Positions 48,246-59,805 of a DNA stretch of 64,000 nt are shown here, in pieces. This stretch comes from Salvator merianae. Its lineage: Eukaryota > Chordata > Lepidosauria > Squamata > Teiidae. Under the pieces are notes generated by a model. That model was not told the origin of the DNA, ran no database searches, and worked only from the letters and a program-made list of their open reading frames with translations. Position numbers and translations under genes: made by a program. Numbering within the stretch: position 1 is the first letter of the stretch; each line of letters starts with the position of its first letter. The stretch is taken from assembly GCA_003586115.2 (NCBI GenBank), contig QVOM02000034.1:136376941-136440940 (forward strand). The letters are read 5' to 3'.

Positions 48246-51200
48246 TGTAATGTAATTTCCTTTCCATCACACAGGCAATAGGGGGTCTAGTGTTCTCTGT
48301 CTTCTAAAATCACCATTCATTGTGAGTATTCACTGTTCAACATTCTTGGCAGATGGAATATGAATACAGTTTCCAGATAATCTAATGTTGTTCCATAGTA
48401 CAGATAGAAGACCAAGTGGAGTCTAAGTGGGGCTTCCCTCAGAATCTGTTGAAGCACCGTTTCCTAAATGTAACATCAAGTGACTTGAAAAAGTACAAGT
48501 TAAGCTCCAAGCTGTTGCTTTATAAATATCAATCATTTATGGAGAGGGCTGCAGAGGGGGCAGCAGACCCAACAGGGTAAGAAATCCCTTGAGCCCCACG
48601 TGCCTTATATGTATGTCTTAATTAGCTGAATAATTTACTAGAAGCTAAATCCCATCTTGTTGCATGATACACCACAAAAAGGGTATGACAGAATTTCTCT
48701 AGGAGATGATGCTATAGAAATATGGGAGAGAAATCTGATTCTCATGATAAGAGAAAATTTACTTTGGGAAAGAACTAAGACCCTGTTCTCAGAATAACTG
48801 GATTGGGAGAAAAGGTACATAAGGACAAGCTTATTGACAAAACCACCAATTTGTATATGTGGTTGATGTGATCACCACAAAAACTAGAACTGTCTGAGAG
48901 TCAAGGGCCATTTCCTTAATAAATTCAAAGGATAGCTGAGTAAGAACCTTTAAGATTGGGTTCAAATTCCATGTAGGGTAGGAAATCTTTGGACAGTCTG
49001 AAGGGAGAAGGTATAAAACAAGGGGTTGCTTGCTGGAAACATCTAGCAGAGCAGCAGCATGCTTATTAGCTATTTTCTTAAAGTGTTGAATCTTAAACCT
49101 TTGGCAGACCCATCTTGGAGAGGAACAACATAGTTTAAGTTCAGAAGCCTGGAAAAATATGGTGAGAACTGCTCTTGGATCAACAGGAAAAAGCATAACA
49201 AATGGATTTATAAGTTCTGGAGGTTGATGGCTTTCTTAATGCTAATATAGAAGTGACTGACTTGTAGTCCAAGAGTGGAAACACTTTGTGGTCAGCATCT
49301 GGATTGGAAGCTAAACTCTTTTTTGTCTGAAAGGAAGAGATCTGGGAATCAATTCCTCCTGATTCAGAATGGTGCCACTAGAAGGACCTTAGCCCTCTCC
49401 ATCCACACATAGCCCTTTTTAGGAAGCTGGGTAATAAAGATACCAGGAAGATATTGAGGAACTTTTGAGGCTATGGTTAACACAGGGCAGTAACTTTTGC
49501 TAATCTTTTGTTCTTGAATATCAAAAAGAAGCATGTAACCTTGATGTTCTCCAGTAAGGCAAACATGTCTATGATTGGTGTCATATATCTCACTGAAATT
49601 TCTTTTAAAAACTTTTATAGCAAAGCTCCACTTCTCCTGGGGTACAGATTTCTTGGCCTGAGGCATCTGCCTCCTAATTGCTTTGACGCTGATATGAAAG
49701 GTTATGATAGAGGTACCTGTGCCCATTAATGGAGTGGTTACCAGGTTTTGTACAAATCTGCACTAATTATGGTCTTTACTTGTAATGTGTGTCTTGGCTG
49801 TTGTCATGTCTATCTAAATTAAGATATCGCTGGTGAAACAGCTGTTCAAAATTTTGAAGTGAGAGGCAAAATGTCTTGAGTTGTAGCCACTTTATACTGT
49901 ATTTCATAGGCCTTTTTGCAACCAAGGATGGGGTGGGGAGAAGTTCAAAAGCAAGCATCCTTTTCCTCATACTGGAAGCTTGACATGACCATAATAGGTT
50001 TTTGACTACTTGAAGCACAAAGTGGGTGCTCATCTCAGTCTAATCATGAAAGTAGAAAGGAGGTACTTCTGAAGGACTCTTAGATGAATTTTCACTCATG
50101 CAATTAGACTGTCGACTTGAGAAGACTAATATGATGGCGATTAGATGAGATTTTCTACTGAACTTGGTTGTCCTTTCTAATGATGAAAGAATACTTCCTT
50201 TGGTGGTCTCTATCAATCAAGGAGCTATGAGAGGTTGCTGGCCTTTCTGGATATTTATGAGAAAACCATGTGTCTGTAAGCTGAAGATTGCAATTTGTTG
50301 ACGTCTTTTTATTTCCCTTGAAGAGAATGCTGAAGAAATATATTACTCTTTTACACATAAACCAAAAGGGCATGAGGAGGATTAAGAGCACTGTGATGAT
50401 CACCATAGGAGCAGATGCTAGCCAAATAAAAGGGTCCTGAACTGATAACAGATAATTTCTGAAAGTGAATTGAAAGTATTTTCTCTTAAAAACACACATA
50501 GTACATACTTAAGCATTTTTCTTTTTTTCTTTTATGTTTTATTTTCTTTCTATTTGAATAATAAAAATAAATATTAAAAAGCACTTTCTCAGTTCTGAAT
50601 GACTGGTGAAATAGAAGTAGGCCTCTGTGAGTTCAATGAGATCAAAGGTTGTAAGAACCCTGTCTTCATTTTGAACTTGAAGTGCTCACTACACATGTTC
50701 AGGACTTCAATTCCAAACATGGTGCTCCAGGCCCTGCTCATTTTGGGAATGAAAACATGAGTAGAATTACTCCCAAACCACTTTGAGGGACAGGAGTCTG
50801 CTCTATCACACTTAACATGAGCCAGTAATGGATCTCTTACAATCACCCTGTGATGAAATATGTTCCTTGGATGAAAACAGTATTCAACTTTATATCCTAA
50901 CTGCTTTCTGCAAATACAAGTCAATGGCTGAGGACTGCAACATCTGCCCAAATTTTGTCAGACAACCCCAACTACTTCTAATGAGTGTCAGGAATGTTGC
51001 TGAGGAATTTTTTGGAGAAAACTTATAAATTGTCACCAGGCTGGATCTCTGCAAAGAGTCTCACTGAACGTGAGTATGAATAGCAAAACCCCTTTAATAT
51101 TGGTTGCACCTTTGGTCTGTCCAATGGTCCATCTGATTTCCAGCATTTTATGAATATTTTCCAAGGTCTGTTAGACAAAATTCTTATTGCTTACTTAGAA

Positions 51201-52013
51201 TGTAGAAAAAGATTAAGATCTATCTGATCATGACTTGCACGTGCACCAGGTATGTAGAGTTACATGACCATCAGCTGTACACCAAAATGTCCAAATATGA
51301 ATCTCATCTTAACACCTTGGAATTTTAGGATGTTGCCTTTCTGCATGTGGCTTTGAAGTGAATCCTGTAAAAATGGAGACAATGATGAGAGCTTCTGCCT
51401 CAAATCACTGTTAGGGCCAAAGTTGCCTGGATTTCACTAACTTTTGTAGAAGGTTCATCCTTGACTATTCAGATCTTTACTGCTCCTCTAATGATGCTTA
51501 TTCATGGGCTTTACTGGCATAAAATCCAGAAACTGCTGCCACATCTGTTTCAGTTGTATTCCTGAATGCCAAGTGGCCTTCCAGCATCTCAAAGGACTGA
51601 GTTACTAGTTATCTGATTCTGTAACATCCTAACCTGTTGTCATAATTTGTGGGTCAAGAATCCTGCAGAAGAATGAAGATTCTTCTGAAAAATTCAAGAC
51701 CTCTGAGGTCCCTTACAAAGTCTTTGACTGCATACTTTTAGCTGTGAATGAGAATTTATTGATCAGACATCATTGTCAATTAAGAAAATCAGTTTAAAAA
51801 ATCAAAGTCTGTTAAAGGAGGAGATTATGGTTTTAGGAAGACAGGTTCAGTGCTTCAAGGACATTTCATCTGAGATAACAGATGTGTCTCCATTCTGCTG
51901 GTGGCAGAAGCCTTGGGAAGTGCCTCTGCCATATTAGGTTACATTCACAACTTCTGGTGGCTTCACCAGGTGGTTTGATAGATCCACTGCCATCACTGAG
52001 GCTGTGTCATTCA
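48246..52013. other. Intergenic, uncertain; scattered minus-strand frames
   Basis: Three minus frames of about 115-121 codons (48831-49196, 49364-49726, 50589-50951) and one at 50155-50499 with a hydrophobic stretch WLASAPMVIITVLLILLMPF. They are separated by stops in all frames and I recognise no family. Frames of this length are expected by chance in 64 kb of such DNA. They could be remains of a decayed gene or retrocopy, but I make no call. Confidence 0.35.
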
Positions 52014-52034
52014 AGTTGCCACAGCTACACATAA

Positions 52035-52178
52035 GCTACTTTTGAAGACAGAGCAAGAGCAAATTAAAGAATGTATGTTAACATGGGTCAGAAATTTTAA
52101 TTACAATATACTGATAGAACAATGGGAAAAACTTTGGGTTAAATATTTAAAACTTACTATATGTAATGCCTTAAAAGA

Positions 52179-52227
<49 letters not shown>

Positions 52228-52908
52228 ATGATGAATAGATGGAATCCAATGACTTATAAAATTTAAAAAATGTGTAAAGGCATGTCAAGTAAGTGTCGGA
52301 AATGTAAAAAGCAGGAAAGTACCTTTTACCATATGTGGTGGACCTGTGCAAAAGCAAAGAAATTTGGGATGCAAATATTTTACAGTCATGCAGAAGATCT
52401 TAACGATTAATATTCCTTTTAAACCAGAATTTTACCTATTAGGGATAATAGAAAATAAGTTTGATGATGTTGATGTTTTAATGCAAAATATTGTAATGGC
52501 AGCTAGAACTGTATATGCACAGAAATGGAAAGGGGATAAAATACCAGTGGTAGATGATTGGTTGGTTCAAATGATGCACCTTGCTGAGATGGACAAATTG
52601 ACTAATTTACTGAGAAATAAAACAGTTGATGGGTTTATAAAAACTGGAAACCCTTTATCAACTTTCTGCAAGAATTGGAAAGTGGACTTGTGATTGCTGG
52701 ATTTGAAGAATGAAGAGGAAAGAAGACAATTGGTAAAAGAAAAGAACTGAGTGATCGGGAGGGGCAAAAAACATGGAACACAGAAGAAACTTCTGAAGAA
52801 GGAGGAAGTCAACATGAAATAATGTCAGCTTATGAATCTTTCCTTTGGATTAAATGTAAATTTTATGTATTTTAAATAAACTTAATAAAATTTAAAAAAA
52901 ATTAAAAA
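52035..52908 (+). mobile_element. L1 LINE, 5'-truncated ORF2 C-terminus and tail
   Basis: Reads CMLTWVRNFNYNI, then after an (AT)n tract KMMNRWNP, KCRKCKKQESTFYHMWWTCA and AEMDKLTNLLRNKTVDGFIK, the zinc-knuckle-like C-terminal region of L1 ORF2. It ends in an A-rich tail with AATAAAATTTAAAAAAAATT. The flanks AGTTGCCACAGCTACACATA (about 52013-52032) and AGTTGCCATGGCTACACATG (about 52907-52926) are target duplications with two differences. Frames are broken, so it is inactive. Confidence 0.85.
52178..52226. repeat. (AT)n microsatellite inside the L1
   Basis: Uninterrupted alternating A/T for about 46-48 bases within former L1 coding sequence. This produces the Tyr-Ile runs in translation. Confidence 0.95.
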
Positions 52909-52926
52909 GTTGCCATGGCTACACAT

Positions 52927-55900
52927 GAAGGTCCTCCATGCAAATGTGGCATGTTGTTTTTTTGTGCGAGAAACAGTCTCAGTGCTGGAAGAGAATTCAG
53001 GTATTCAAAGGATTCATGAAGTCAACCTAAAATAGATTGCTTTTCTTGATAGGCTAGATCCTGGGCAAAACTGGCAAGATTTCAAGAGCTAGGATTGGAA
53101 CCTCAGCTTCAACTCACTTCTTGTACTTTCTCCATTTACCTGGGTTGAAGCAGTAGTATAAAATAGAGAATCTGCTGAATAACACTCCATAGAAGAGCCA
53201 AGAATCTCTTTCTGTACTTCTAGGTTCAGTGTGAAAAAGAGGAAAACTTTGTCTGAGATTACTGGGTGCTCCCATTTCCCCTGAAGAGCTTAGAAAAGCA
53301 TTGAAAGAGGCTTTGCAACAGGCAATGTCCCCCCCAGGTAGTCGATTTTGGCTGGAGGTAAAGCAGTTGCTTATTGCCTAATGTGTCTTCCTAGATATGG
53401 ATGCACTCTGCTATTTGAAAGGTGTCACCTTAGGAAGAACCTTGCATCACAAATGGATGTTTCCCTGCATATAGGTATGCTCACCCTGACTGAGCATACC
53501 TATATGCAGGGAAACATCCATTTGGTAGAGATAAGAGGTGGGCTGTAAGAGAAGCTGAATTAAGCTGAAGTTGCCCTTATCTTTCATTCTAGTTAGGGCT
53601 ACTGCAGTGGCAGCTGGAAGGCAAGATACTTCTTTCCTTGGGAGCCACCAGGTCAAAATGTCAGTCTTGTTAGCTTGAGATTGTCAAGATGTTACACTGG
53701 AGCAAGAGAGGAGAACTTCTCCTGGGTGATCTGTCCTGCTCCATCTTTCAGAAATGTGCTGTTTGTTTACAATTTTCAATAAACTCCAGAGGAACCAGAC
53801 CTGACTTCACACTTCTGATACTTCCAGCTTCCAAGCCATTCCAGGGTGCATGACTTTATCACTTCTATCTAGCAGATTACTTGGAACAGAAGAGGAACTG
53901 CCCCCTATTGTCTTCTGCCTAACCAGTGCCACTAGCCCAGCTCCCTCTTAGTTGGCTGTTAAACTGCCTTATAGTCCTGCATATTCATTTCATTTCTCTT
54001 CTCTTAGGAATGCAAGCCTGAGAGGGGGACAGCAAGATCTGAAGCCTTCTGAGTGACTGTTCCAAGCAGGCCCAACCCCACAGCAGTGTTATTTCCACTA
54101 ATCTCCTTGGTTCTTAATTTTGGCAAGAAGTAGATTTAACGGAGCAAGAAATACAGTCATCAACTTGTTAGTCATCTAATGATACAGTGTGATACAGTCC
54201 TGGCCAAATGGACACAAAATAAAATCCTGGTTTCAATGGGATTTGTTTCTAAGCAGGATAGTAAGCTGAATATCTCAAGCATCCTCTTTGCTTTTAGAAT
54301 CAGGACAAATTCTGAAGGCAAGCAAGTGTTACTAATTTCTTTAGGGGCCCCTTTGCTATTAAGAGGAAGCAATAAACACAGTGGAATGTTCTGAATGTTC
54401 AAATGATGGATAATTATTAGGAACATAGAAAACAGACAAAGATCTGTATAGCTGGTGAGCATCTTTTCTTTCCAGCTGAAGTCAAAAGTTTTCTAAAAAT
54501 ATTAGAAGTTAGACATTGTCCCAAGGATCTGTTCTGTGGACTGACATACATTATGTAAGCAACTCTTCTCCCAGTATTTGACTGGGTCATAAGTGTTGAG
54601 ATTTCTCCTTTCCTTAGCATGGACAAGTGGAATAGCTAACCATTGGGAAGCCAACTATAATATTTATATGCACACCATAACAGCAACACTGTAAAGGGAC
54701 ACCCTGTGTGTGAGCTCACTTTGGTGCATGGTGACCAGGGATTATCTTTTCTTGAATGCTGAGGCTCTCCTTAGTATACTGCTTTTAAGCTGAAGAGGGT
54801 TCTTTGCAGCCCCTGCCCCTTTGCAGAATGGGACATGTGATCCAAGATAAAAAACAAAAAACTAATCACAAAAAGCGATCAGTTACTTCTTGGACCCAAA
54901 CTTCAGGAAACCATGGTACTTGAGGAGCTACACTCCTTCAGAAGGAGCTGCAAGACAATTCCAACAATGTTTTTTGATAAAACATTGTTTGCTATGCAAC
55001 AGTTGCAAGCAGGCATAGAACCACCACCCTAGAGTGTCACAGGCCGCATCTCCCAACAGTGTTCGAGATGCCTTGGAGGGGCATGGAAGTCTGCCCGTCT
55101 CCATAGCACCCCATGTATCCCCTTCCAGTGTCCCCTTCCAGGTGCCTACATTTCAGCGTGTGAAAAGCAGCTCTGAAGCTGCTTCTCGTGCACTGAGCCA
55201 CGCCCTTGCCGTGGCAAGACACAGGCTGCGTTTGTATGCAGCTGACTTGGGAGCTGTGGCCTTGGCAATGGCAGTGAAGCTGTCAAACTCCTTGCTGAGG
55301 CCATGAGGGCAGGCCATTCTGGTGCCGATGCCTCCCCGAGGCTACCCTCGCCACTGCAACAGAGATGTGCCCACAGTCATAGGGCACACACAAACAGTAA
55401 AATAACTAAATGCAAACTAATAAATTTACCGTGGACTGCCTTGGAGGAGGTTTTCACAACTGGTTTCCATGTTGGCTCTCCCAGTCCCCAAACCAAACTA
55501 ACTAAAAAGGAAGATACAGCAGAGATATTTCTCTCATAAAAGGAAAGAAATCCTCTTTCGAATCAAATCGGTTTGCTAGCAAGAGCCTGCAGTCTTCACT
55601 GACTTAGTAGAGGCATGCAGTCACTTAGCAGCTGATATTTGCAAATCAACTGACGGCATGGCAGTATATGTCACCATTCCCTGCTCATATCCTAATGACT
55701 GAGGAAAGAGATGATTGGCTGAGCTGGACTGAGTAGCTTGACTTTTCTATCCACCCCAGGATGCTTGCTTGTGGTCATGCTGTTCCTATTATGATTGCTA
55801 AAACTGGTAGGATCTTGGGAACAGGGACAGCTCCAGCTCCTGCCTCTAGAAGTAATTCCCCCCTCTTCACCACGCCTGTGTGATCCCCTTGAAGGGTCTA

Positions 55901-56038
55901 TTATTATTTTTTTAAAAATCCAACAAAGGAAACACAGTTCACTGAGCTCAAACTGTGCCCTGTGCTGGTTCAAGGAGTCAGAAAAATAATCCTTGGAAAG
56001 TTCCAGCTACGAGGCTGGGGATTGGGACTGTACAGTTT
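52927..56038. other. Intergenic, no gene recognised
   Basis: Apart from the perfect hairpin at 53.45 kb, only short unrelated frames on both strands. None has splice sites with compatible phases or a known motif. Confidence 0.45.
53451..53523. repeat. Perfect 33-bp inverted repeat with 7-nt loop
   Basis: Left arm AAATGGATGTTTCCCTGCAT... (53451-53483), loop CCCTGAC, and right arm 53491-53523 as its exact complement. There are no mismatches over 33 bp. It is not obviously part of a transposon. Confidence 0.95.
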
Positions 56039-56382
56039 GGTACTTTCTGCACTGGACCTTATTCTGGATTATATCACATAATAGGGATCTTCTGTTAGCA
56101 TGCTAATAGAGACTATGGCAAGCCCTTCCCGAGGCCTGCCATGGTCTTGTACTGGCATGCGGACAGCAGATCCCTATTACGTGATATAATCAGGAACAGC
56201 GGCGGCCCGTGCCTTTAAGGGCGGGTGTTCGCGCGAGTGCCATGGCCGTTTGCGGGGCCTCCGGGCCTCCGTAGTGACACAGCAGGAGGCCCCGCGAACG
56301 GCCATGGCACTCACGCAAACACCCACCCTTAAAGGCATGGGCCGCCGCTGATTGGGAATAAGACCCAGTGCAAAAAGGGCCC
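56039..56382. mobile_element. Inverted-repeat MITE, copy 2 (interrupted)
   Basis: The left arm TACTTTCTGCACTGGACCTT with ATTATATCAC and the right arm GTGATATAATC, then after the insert GAATAAGACCCAGTGCAAAA and AGGGCCC. It matches the element at 39804-39966. A 154-bp hAT-type element is nested at 56197-56350, so this MITE is older. Confidence 0.7.
56197..56350. mobile_element. Palindromic hAT-type element, 154 bp (sibling of 34864)
   Basis: Starts CAGCGGCGGCCCGTGCCTTT and ends AAAGGCATGGGCCGCCGCTG, with the same inner GGCCATGGCA arms as the 147-bp copy. The flanks ATCAGGAA and ATTGGGAA match at 6 of 8, an aged 8-bp duplication. Confidence 0.85.
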
Positions 56383-56516
56383 TTGATGCAGAATAATTTT
56401 TCACAGTTGGTGTTGTTAGATAGTTCTGGTGAGGTTTTTTAATGATATATACTTTTTAAACCTTGTTATGCTTCCTGTATGCCCTGTATAGTCAATTGCT
56501 CCAGTATCTTACTATT

Positions 56517-56885
56517 AGGGCCTTTTCACACTTTCCACCGTAGAACAGACACTATTCACACTGCAAGGTCTTGGAACAGAACACCAACAGAATACCAGCA
56601 TTTGCATGAGAATGCTGGCACCCTGCTGGCACCCTGCACCGTTACAGTGGTCAGAAAGCTTCTGATCGCTACCATGGTGACTGACAACACTGCACAACGG
56701 CACAGCCACACTGTGCCATGCAGCTTTGCATTTGTACGCAGAAGCAGGTGTGAATGCAATTCATTGGGAGCAGTCCAGCTGCTCCCAGTCCAGCTGTGAA
56801 ACACAATTTTGTGCTCTACAATAGGTAGCAATCAGGAGCAGCTGGAGTCTGCTCCCAGTCACAAGGGCCTCTGCAAAGTGTGGAG
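56517..56885 (+). mobile_element. Miniature DNA element, family B copy
   Basis: Starts GGGCCTTTTCACACTTTCCA and contains CCATGGTGACTGACAAC, GAGCAGTCCAGCTGCTCC and ACACAATTTTGTGC, parallel to the copies at 9.4 and 9.8 kb. The 3' boundary is approximate. Confidence 0.45.
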
Positions 56886-58900
56886 GCACTTGACTAGTGA
56901 GCGTCCCTGACGCTTACTAGTTTCAAGTATGAATCACAATTAGAGTCACAATTAGAGGCAACATAAAGTGGCAACAACAGTTTGGCTGTTCTGTTTTCCG
57001 GCTTAGAAAACACTGCAGAAGCTGATGAAGGAATAAGCTGGGAAGAGGCACAATTTTTAGGTGTGTGTAAGCTAATGTCTTTAATGAAACAGAGAAATAT
57101 GCTCTTTAGGATATATATTGTTTCCAGGGAAATATTTGGTATTTCTAAGGGCTTTGGGATCAAGATGTGCCAAACTGACTCACTTCAGGTTGGTTCAGCA
57201 GAGAGACCCCTAGTTTATTAGGCTCAATAGGAAGCTGAATTAGGCTCAAGTTCAAGGTTTGGCTGTGGGGATGACTGATGAGCTAGTGCAGTGCAGCTTG
57301 CAAAGATCCTCCTGTCTCCCCTTGGCTGGCTGGCAGATCCCCAACTTTGGCCTGTGCCACCATCGATCTGCCCATCTGCACTTTAGAGGATTGCTATGCT
57401 GGCGTGTAGACAGTTTTGAAGTGTCCTGGCCCACTCCCAGGAGTACATATTCCCTCAGGCTGCCCTGCTTATGCTGCACTTGAGGTCTTGAAGGTGGGCA
57501 GTGTTGCAGCATGGGCCAAAGGTGGGAAAGGGGAAGTGTAGGCTGAAAATGGGAAGGAGGAGGCAAGCAGTAGCTACTGGGGAGATGAGAGGACTCTGTA
57601 AACTGGGCCAAATCAAGCCCAAACCAGCCAGTTCGGTTCAGCGATGCCCTTGAATGAGTCTGACTGCCAGCAAGGTTTGGTTTGAGGTGAACTGAGCCTG
57701 CCAGAACTGGCTCATGCACATCTGTTCTTAGAAACAAGCAGGTTACTGTTTGCATCTAAACTCTTCAAACAGATTTGATGAAGGATGTTAACTGGGCCTT
57801 ATTGCTATGAGCTGAGGCAATTTCATGAGTGACACTATGGACTATTAGCTGCAGGCACGCACGTAGGATTTGTGTTCCTAGTGTTCGAAAGAACTGAGCT
57901 TTGCAGTGGACCTTAAGCAGTATCCTGTGAACAACCTCCTTCTTACTTTCACTGGAATAAAATAGTACTTTATTTTAGAACTTAGATCCTTTCTTTTTGC
58001 AAATGACAGTCTGGTGTGTTGACAGGAATGTCAAAATTAGCTGAGAAGCAGATTCAATACTTACCAGATTGTTTTGAGGATCAAATATATGTGCAGGAAT
58101 GTGAAATAAGTATGCTGCTTTCAAATTCTTAGAAGAAGATAGCAGTAAAAGCACCACTGAGTTGAGCTTGATTCCTGGTGACTTCGTAGAGGAATCCTGT
58201 TTTCTTGGCCACAATATCAAAGAGGTTTGTCACTGCCTCCTTGTATACGTTTTGATGTTCCAGTTCAATCTATAGTACCTGCTGTTTCCAGATGGTCTCC
58301 TGTCCAACTACTGTGCTTAGCGTCTGAGACAGACAAAATCAGCAAGGGGCAGTCAAAATGCTGAAGCCCTCAGGGGAAGGGTAGCATACAAAGGCAAAAA
58401 TTTTGCTAGTAAAAAGGAAGACAAAAGATTAAAAGCAAAAGCAAAAAGCTGCATATTGCAAACTGCCTACAAAGAAGCTCCTTGCTATTTCTGCACTGTG
58501 GTTGGTTTGTTTAAGCCTCCCTAGAAAATGACTAATTGAAATTACTGTGTCGAAGACAAGCAGTTTGGCAGGTTCAAAAGGGCTAAGCTTTGTTTCTGAA
58601 ATCTCCCAGCAAGAGTCCAGTCCAGTACTGTCCATCTGCCTGCAGTTTTATATGCATTCCTGCCTGTGATTTTGAACCCTTACTAATATAGTACAGTTTT
58701 CCCACTGCTCAGAAACCTAATTCTCAGCTGTCAACCAAATGAATGCATCTCCCTTTTTAAGAAAGGAGGGTGCAGTATCCGTTTTCAATCAGGTTATTGA
58801 CTTGAAAATTCTAGCAGTTAAAATGCTAAAAAACACGCGTGCAACAATTTGGTAACAATGGAGTTGATGTGTCTTTCCCCCTATAAATTGTATTTCTGAT
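56886..58900. other. Intergenic upstream of MYOC
   Basis: No gene recognised. Contains the SINE at 58.14 kb. Distal MYOC control elements could lie here but cannot be identified from sequence alone. Confidence 0.4.
58140..58345 (+). mobile_element. SINE (MIR/L2-tail-like), second copy
   Basis: GAGTTGAGCTTGATTCCTGG, GTTTTCTTGGCCA and the 3' part GATGGTCTCCTGTCCAACTA with GCTTAGCGTCTGAGA, as in the copy at 33.5 kb but with a better preserved 3' end. Confidence 0.55.
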
Positions 58901-59044
58901 ACATTTATTTCTGTCATATCTGTGAGTTCAGGACAAAGATCCTGAATACGAGTGTTGCTGCGTTGTTCATCTTCCTGCCTTTACAAATGAAATATGATCT
59001 CTCTTTTAAGAGAACCCAAAAGCTCAGGAAGATCCCTCTTATTC

Positions 59045-59045
<1 letters not shown>

Positions 59046-59078
<33 letters not shown>
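59046..59078 (+). repeat. MYOC: (CTG)11 in the MYOC promoter
   Basis: Eleven uninterrupted CTG triplets ending about 38 bp upstream of the TATA box. Confidence 0.95.
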
Positions 59079-59079
<1 letters not shown>

Positions 59080-59116
59080 CAAATTGCCTTTGTCCAGCAC
59101 CTCCCTGACTGCCAGC

Positions 59117-59125
59117 TATATAAAA
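59117..59125 (+). promoter_or_regulatory. MYOC: MYOC TATA box
   Basis: TATATAAAA 118 bp upstream of the myocilin start codon. Transcription would then start near 59147-59152. Human MYOC also has a TATA-type promoter (established knowledge). Confidence 0.75.
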
Positions 59126-59169
59126 CCGAGGCCACTGTAAGCTGACTTTCAGTCAGAGCGAGCCGGTGA

Positions 59170-59235
59170 ATGCTGCCTGCACATGCTGCTTCCCTGAAAG
59201 CTGCTGTGGGCTTAAAAGGGGCAGCTGTCACATAA
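59170..59235 (+). CDS. Upstream ORF in the MYOC 5' UTR (21 codons)
   Basis: The ATG at 59170 opens 21 codons (MLPAHAASLKAAVGL...) and ends with TAA at 59233-59235. The last A of the stop is the first base of the myocilin ATG (TAATG). The uORF is in a different frame from myocilin, and the first ATG after the inferred start site is this one. It may reduce translation or couple it by termination-reinitiation; this is inference. Confidence 0.55.
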   Translation: MLPAHAASLKAAVGLKGAAVT

Positions 59236-59805
59236 TGGAGGCCCTGGTGCCTTGGCTGCTTTTAGTCTGGATGGTGTGGGGAACATTAGGGAGCACGGTA
59301 CAGCTCCACAAGGCAAATGACCCGGATGGCAAATGTGTTTATACCTTCACGGTTCCCAGCCGGAATGAAGTCAGCTGCACCAACCCCGAGGAAGCCATGG
59401 TGGCTATTCGGGCCCTCCAGCAGGAGAGCAGCACCCAGCGCCGGGAGCTGGACTCAGCTACAGCAAGACTTGGCCTCCTGGAGAACCTGGTCAACCGGCT
59501 TCATGGAGGACATGCTGGGAGGAGTTCTCTTTCCATGGTCGGCTTACTTCAAAAGGAGATTGAGAGCCTGAAGAGGGAGCAGGACCAGAGAGACACACAG
59601 GTCAGCAGGTTGGAGTCCACTATAAGCAACCTCCTTCAGGATAAGTCTAACTTACAAGAAGAGAAGAAATGGCTGGAGGGAGAGAAGAAAGAGCTGGAAA
59701 AGAGGCTGGAGAATAGCAACCAAGAGGTGGCTCGTTTGAGGGCAAGCCAGTGTCTCCATGCTGAGGTGGCACCCAGCAAAGATTCCCTCCAAAGTTCTCG
59801 AGAAG
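59235..59805 (+). CDS. MYOC: Myocilin, exon 1 (N-terminal part)
   Basis: Start ATG at 59235 and donor CGAGAAG|GTAAAG at 59805, coding for 190 residues plus one base. Myocilin is a secreted olfactomedin-family glycoprotein, abundant in the eye's trabecular meshwork in mammals. The product has a signal peptide MEALVPWLLLVWMVWGTLGS, then TVQLHKANDPDGKCVYTF with Cys34 and Cys48, and the motif ESSTQRRELDSATARLGLLE opening a long coiled coil to about residue 170 (EKKWLEGEKKELEKRLENSN, QEVARLRASQC). These segments align by eye with human exon 1, whose length is similar. An earlier in-frame GTG (59166) is not a credible eukaryotic start. Exons 2 and 3, the olfactomedin domain, lie beyond the window. 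Confidence 0.95.

Noticed and set aside
50155..50951. Identification as a sperm-type single-pass membrane protein
   Set aside because: The resemblance was only in architecture. Frames of this length are expected by chance in the window, and no conserved motif could be matched.
59166..59234. Longer myocilin N-terminus from an upstream in-frame GTG
   Set aside because: GTG is not a normal nuclear start codon. The ATG at 59235 is directly followed by a good signal peptide.
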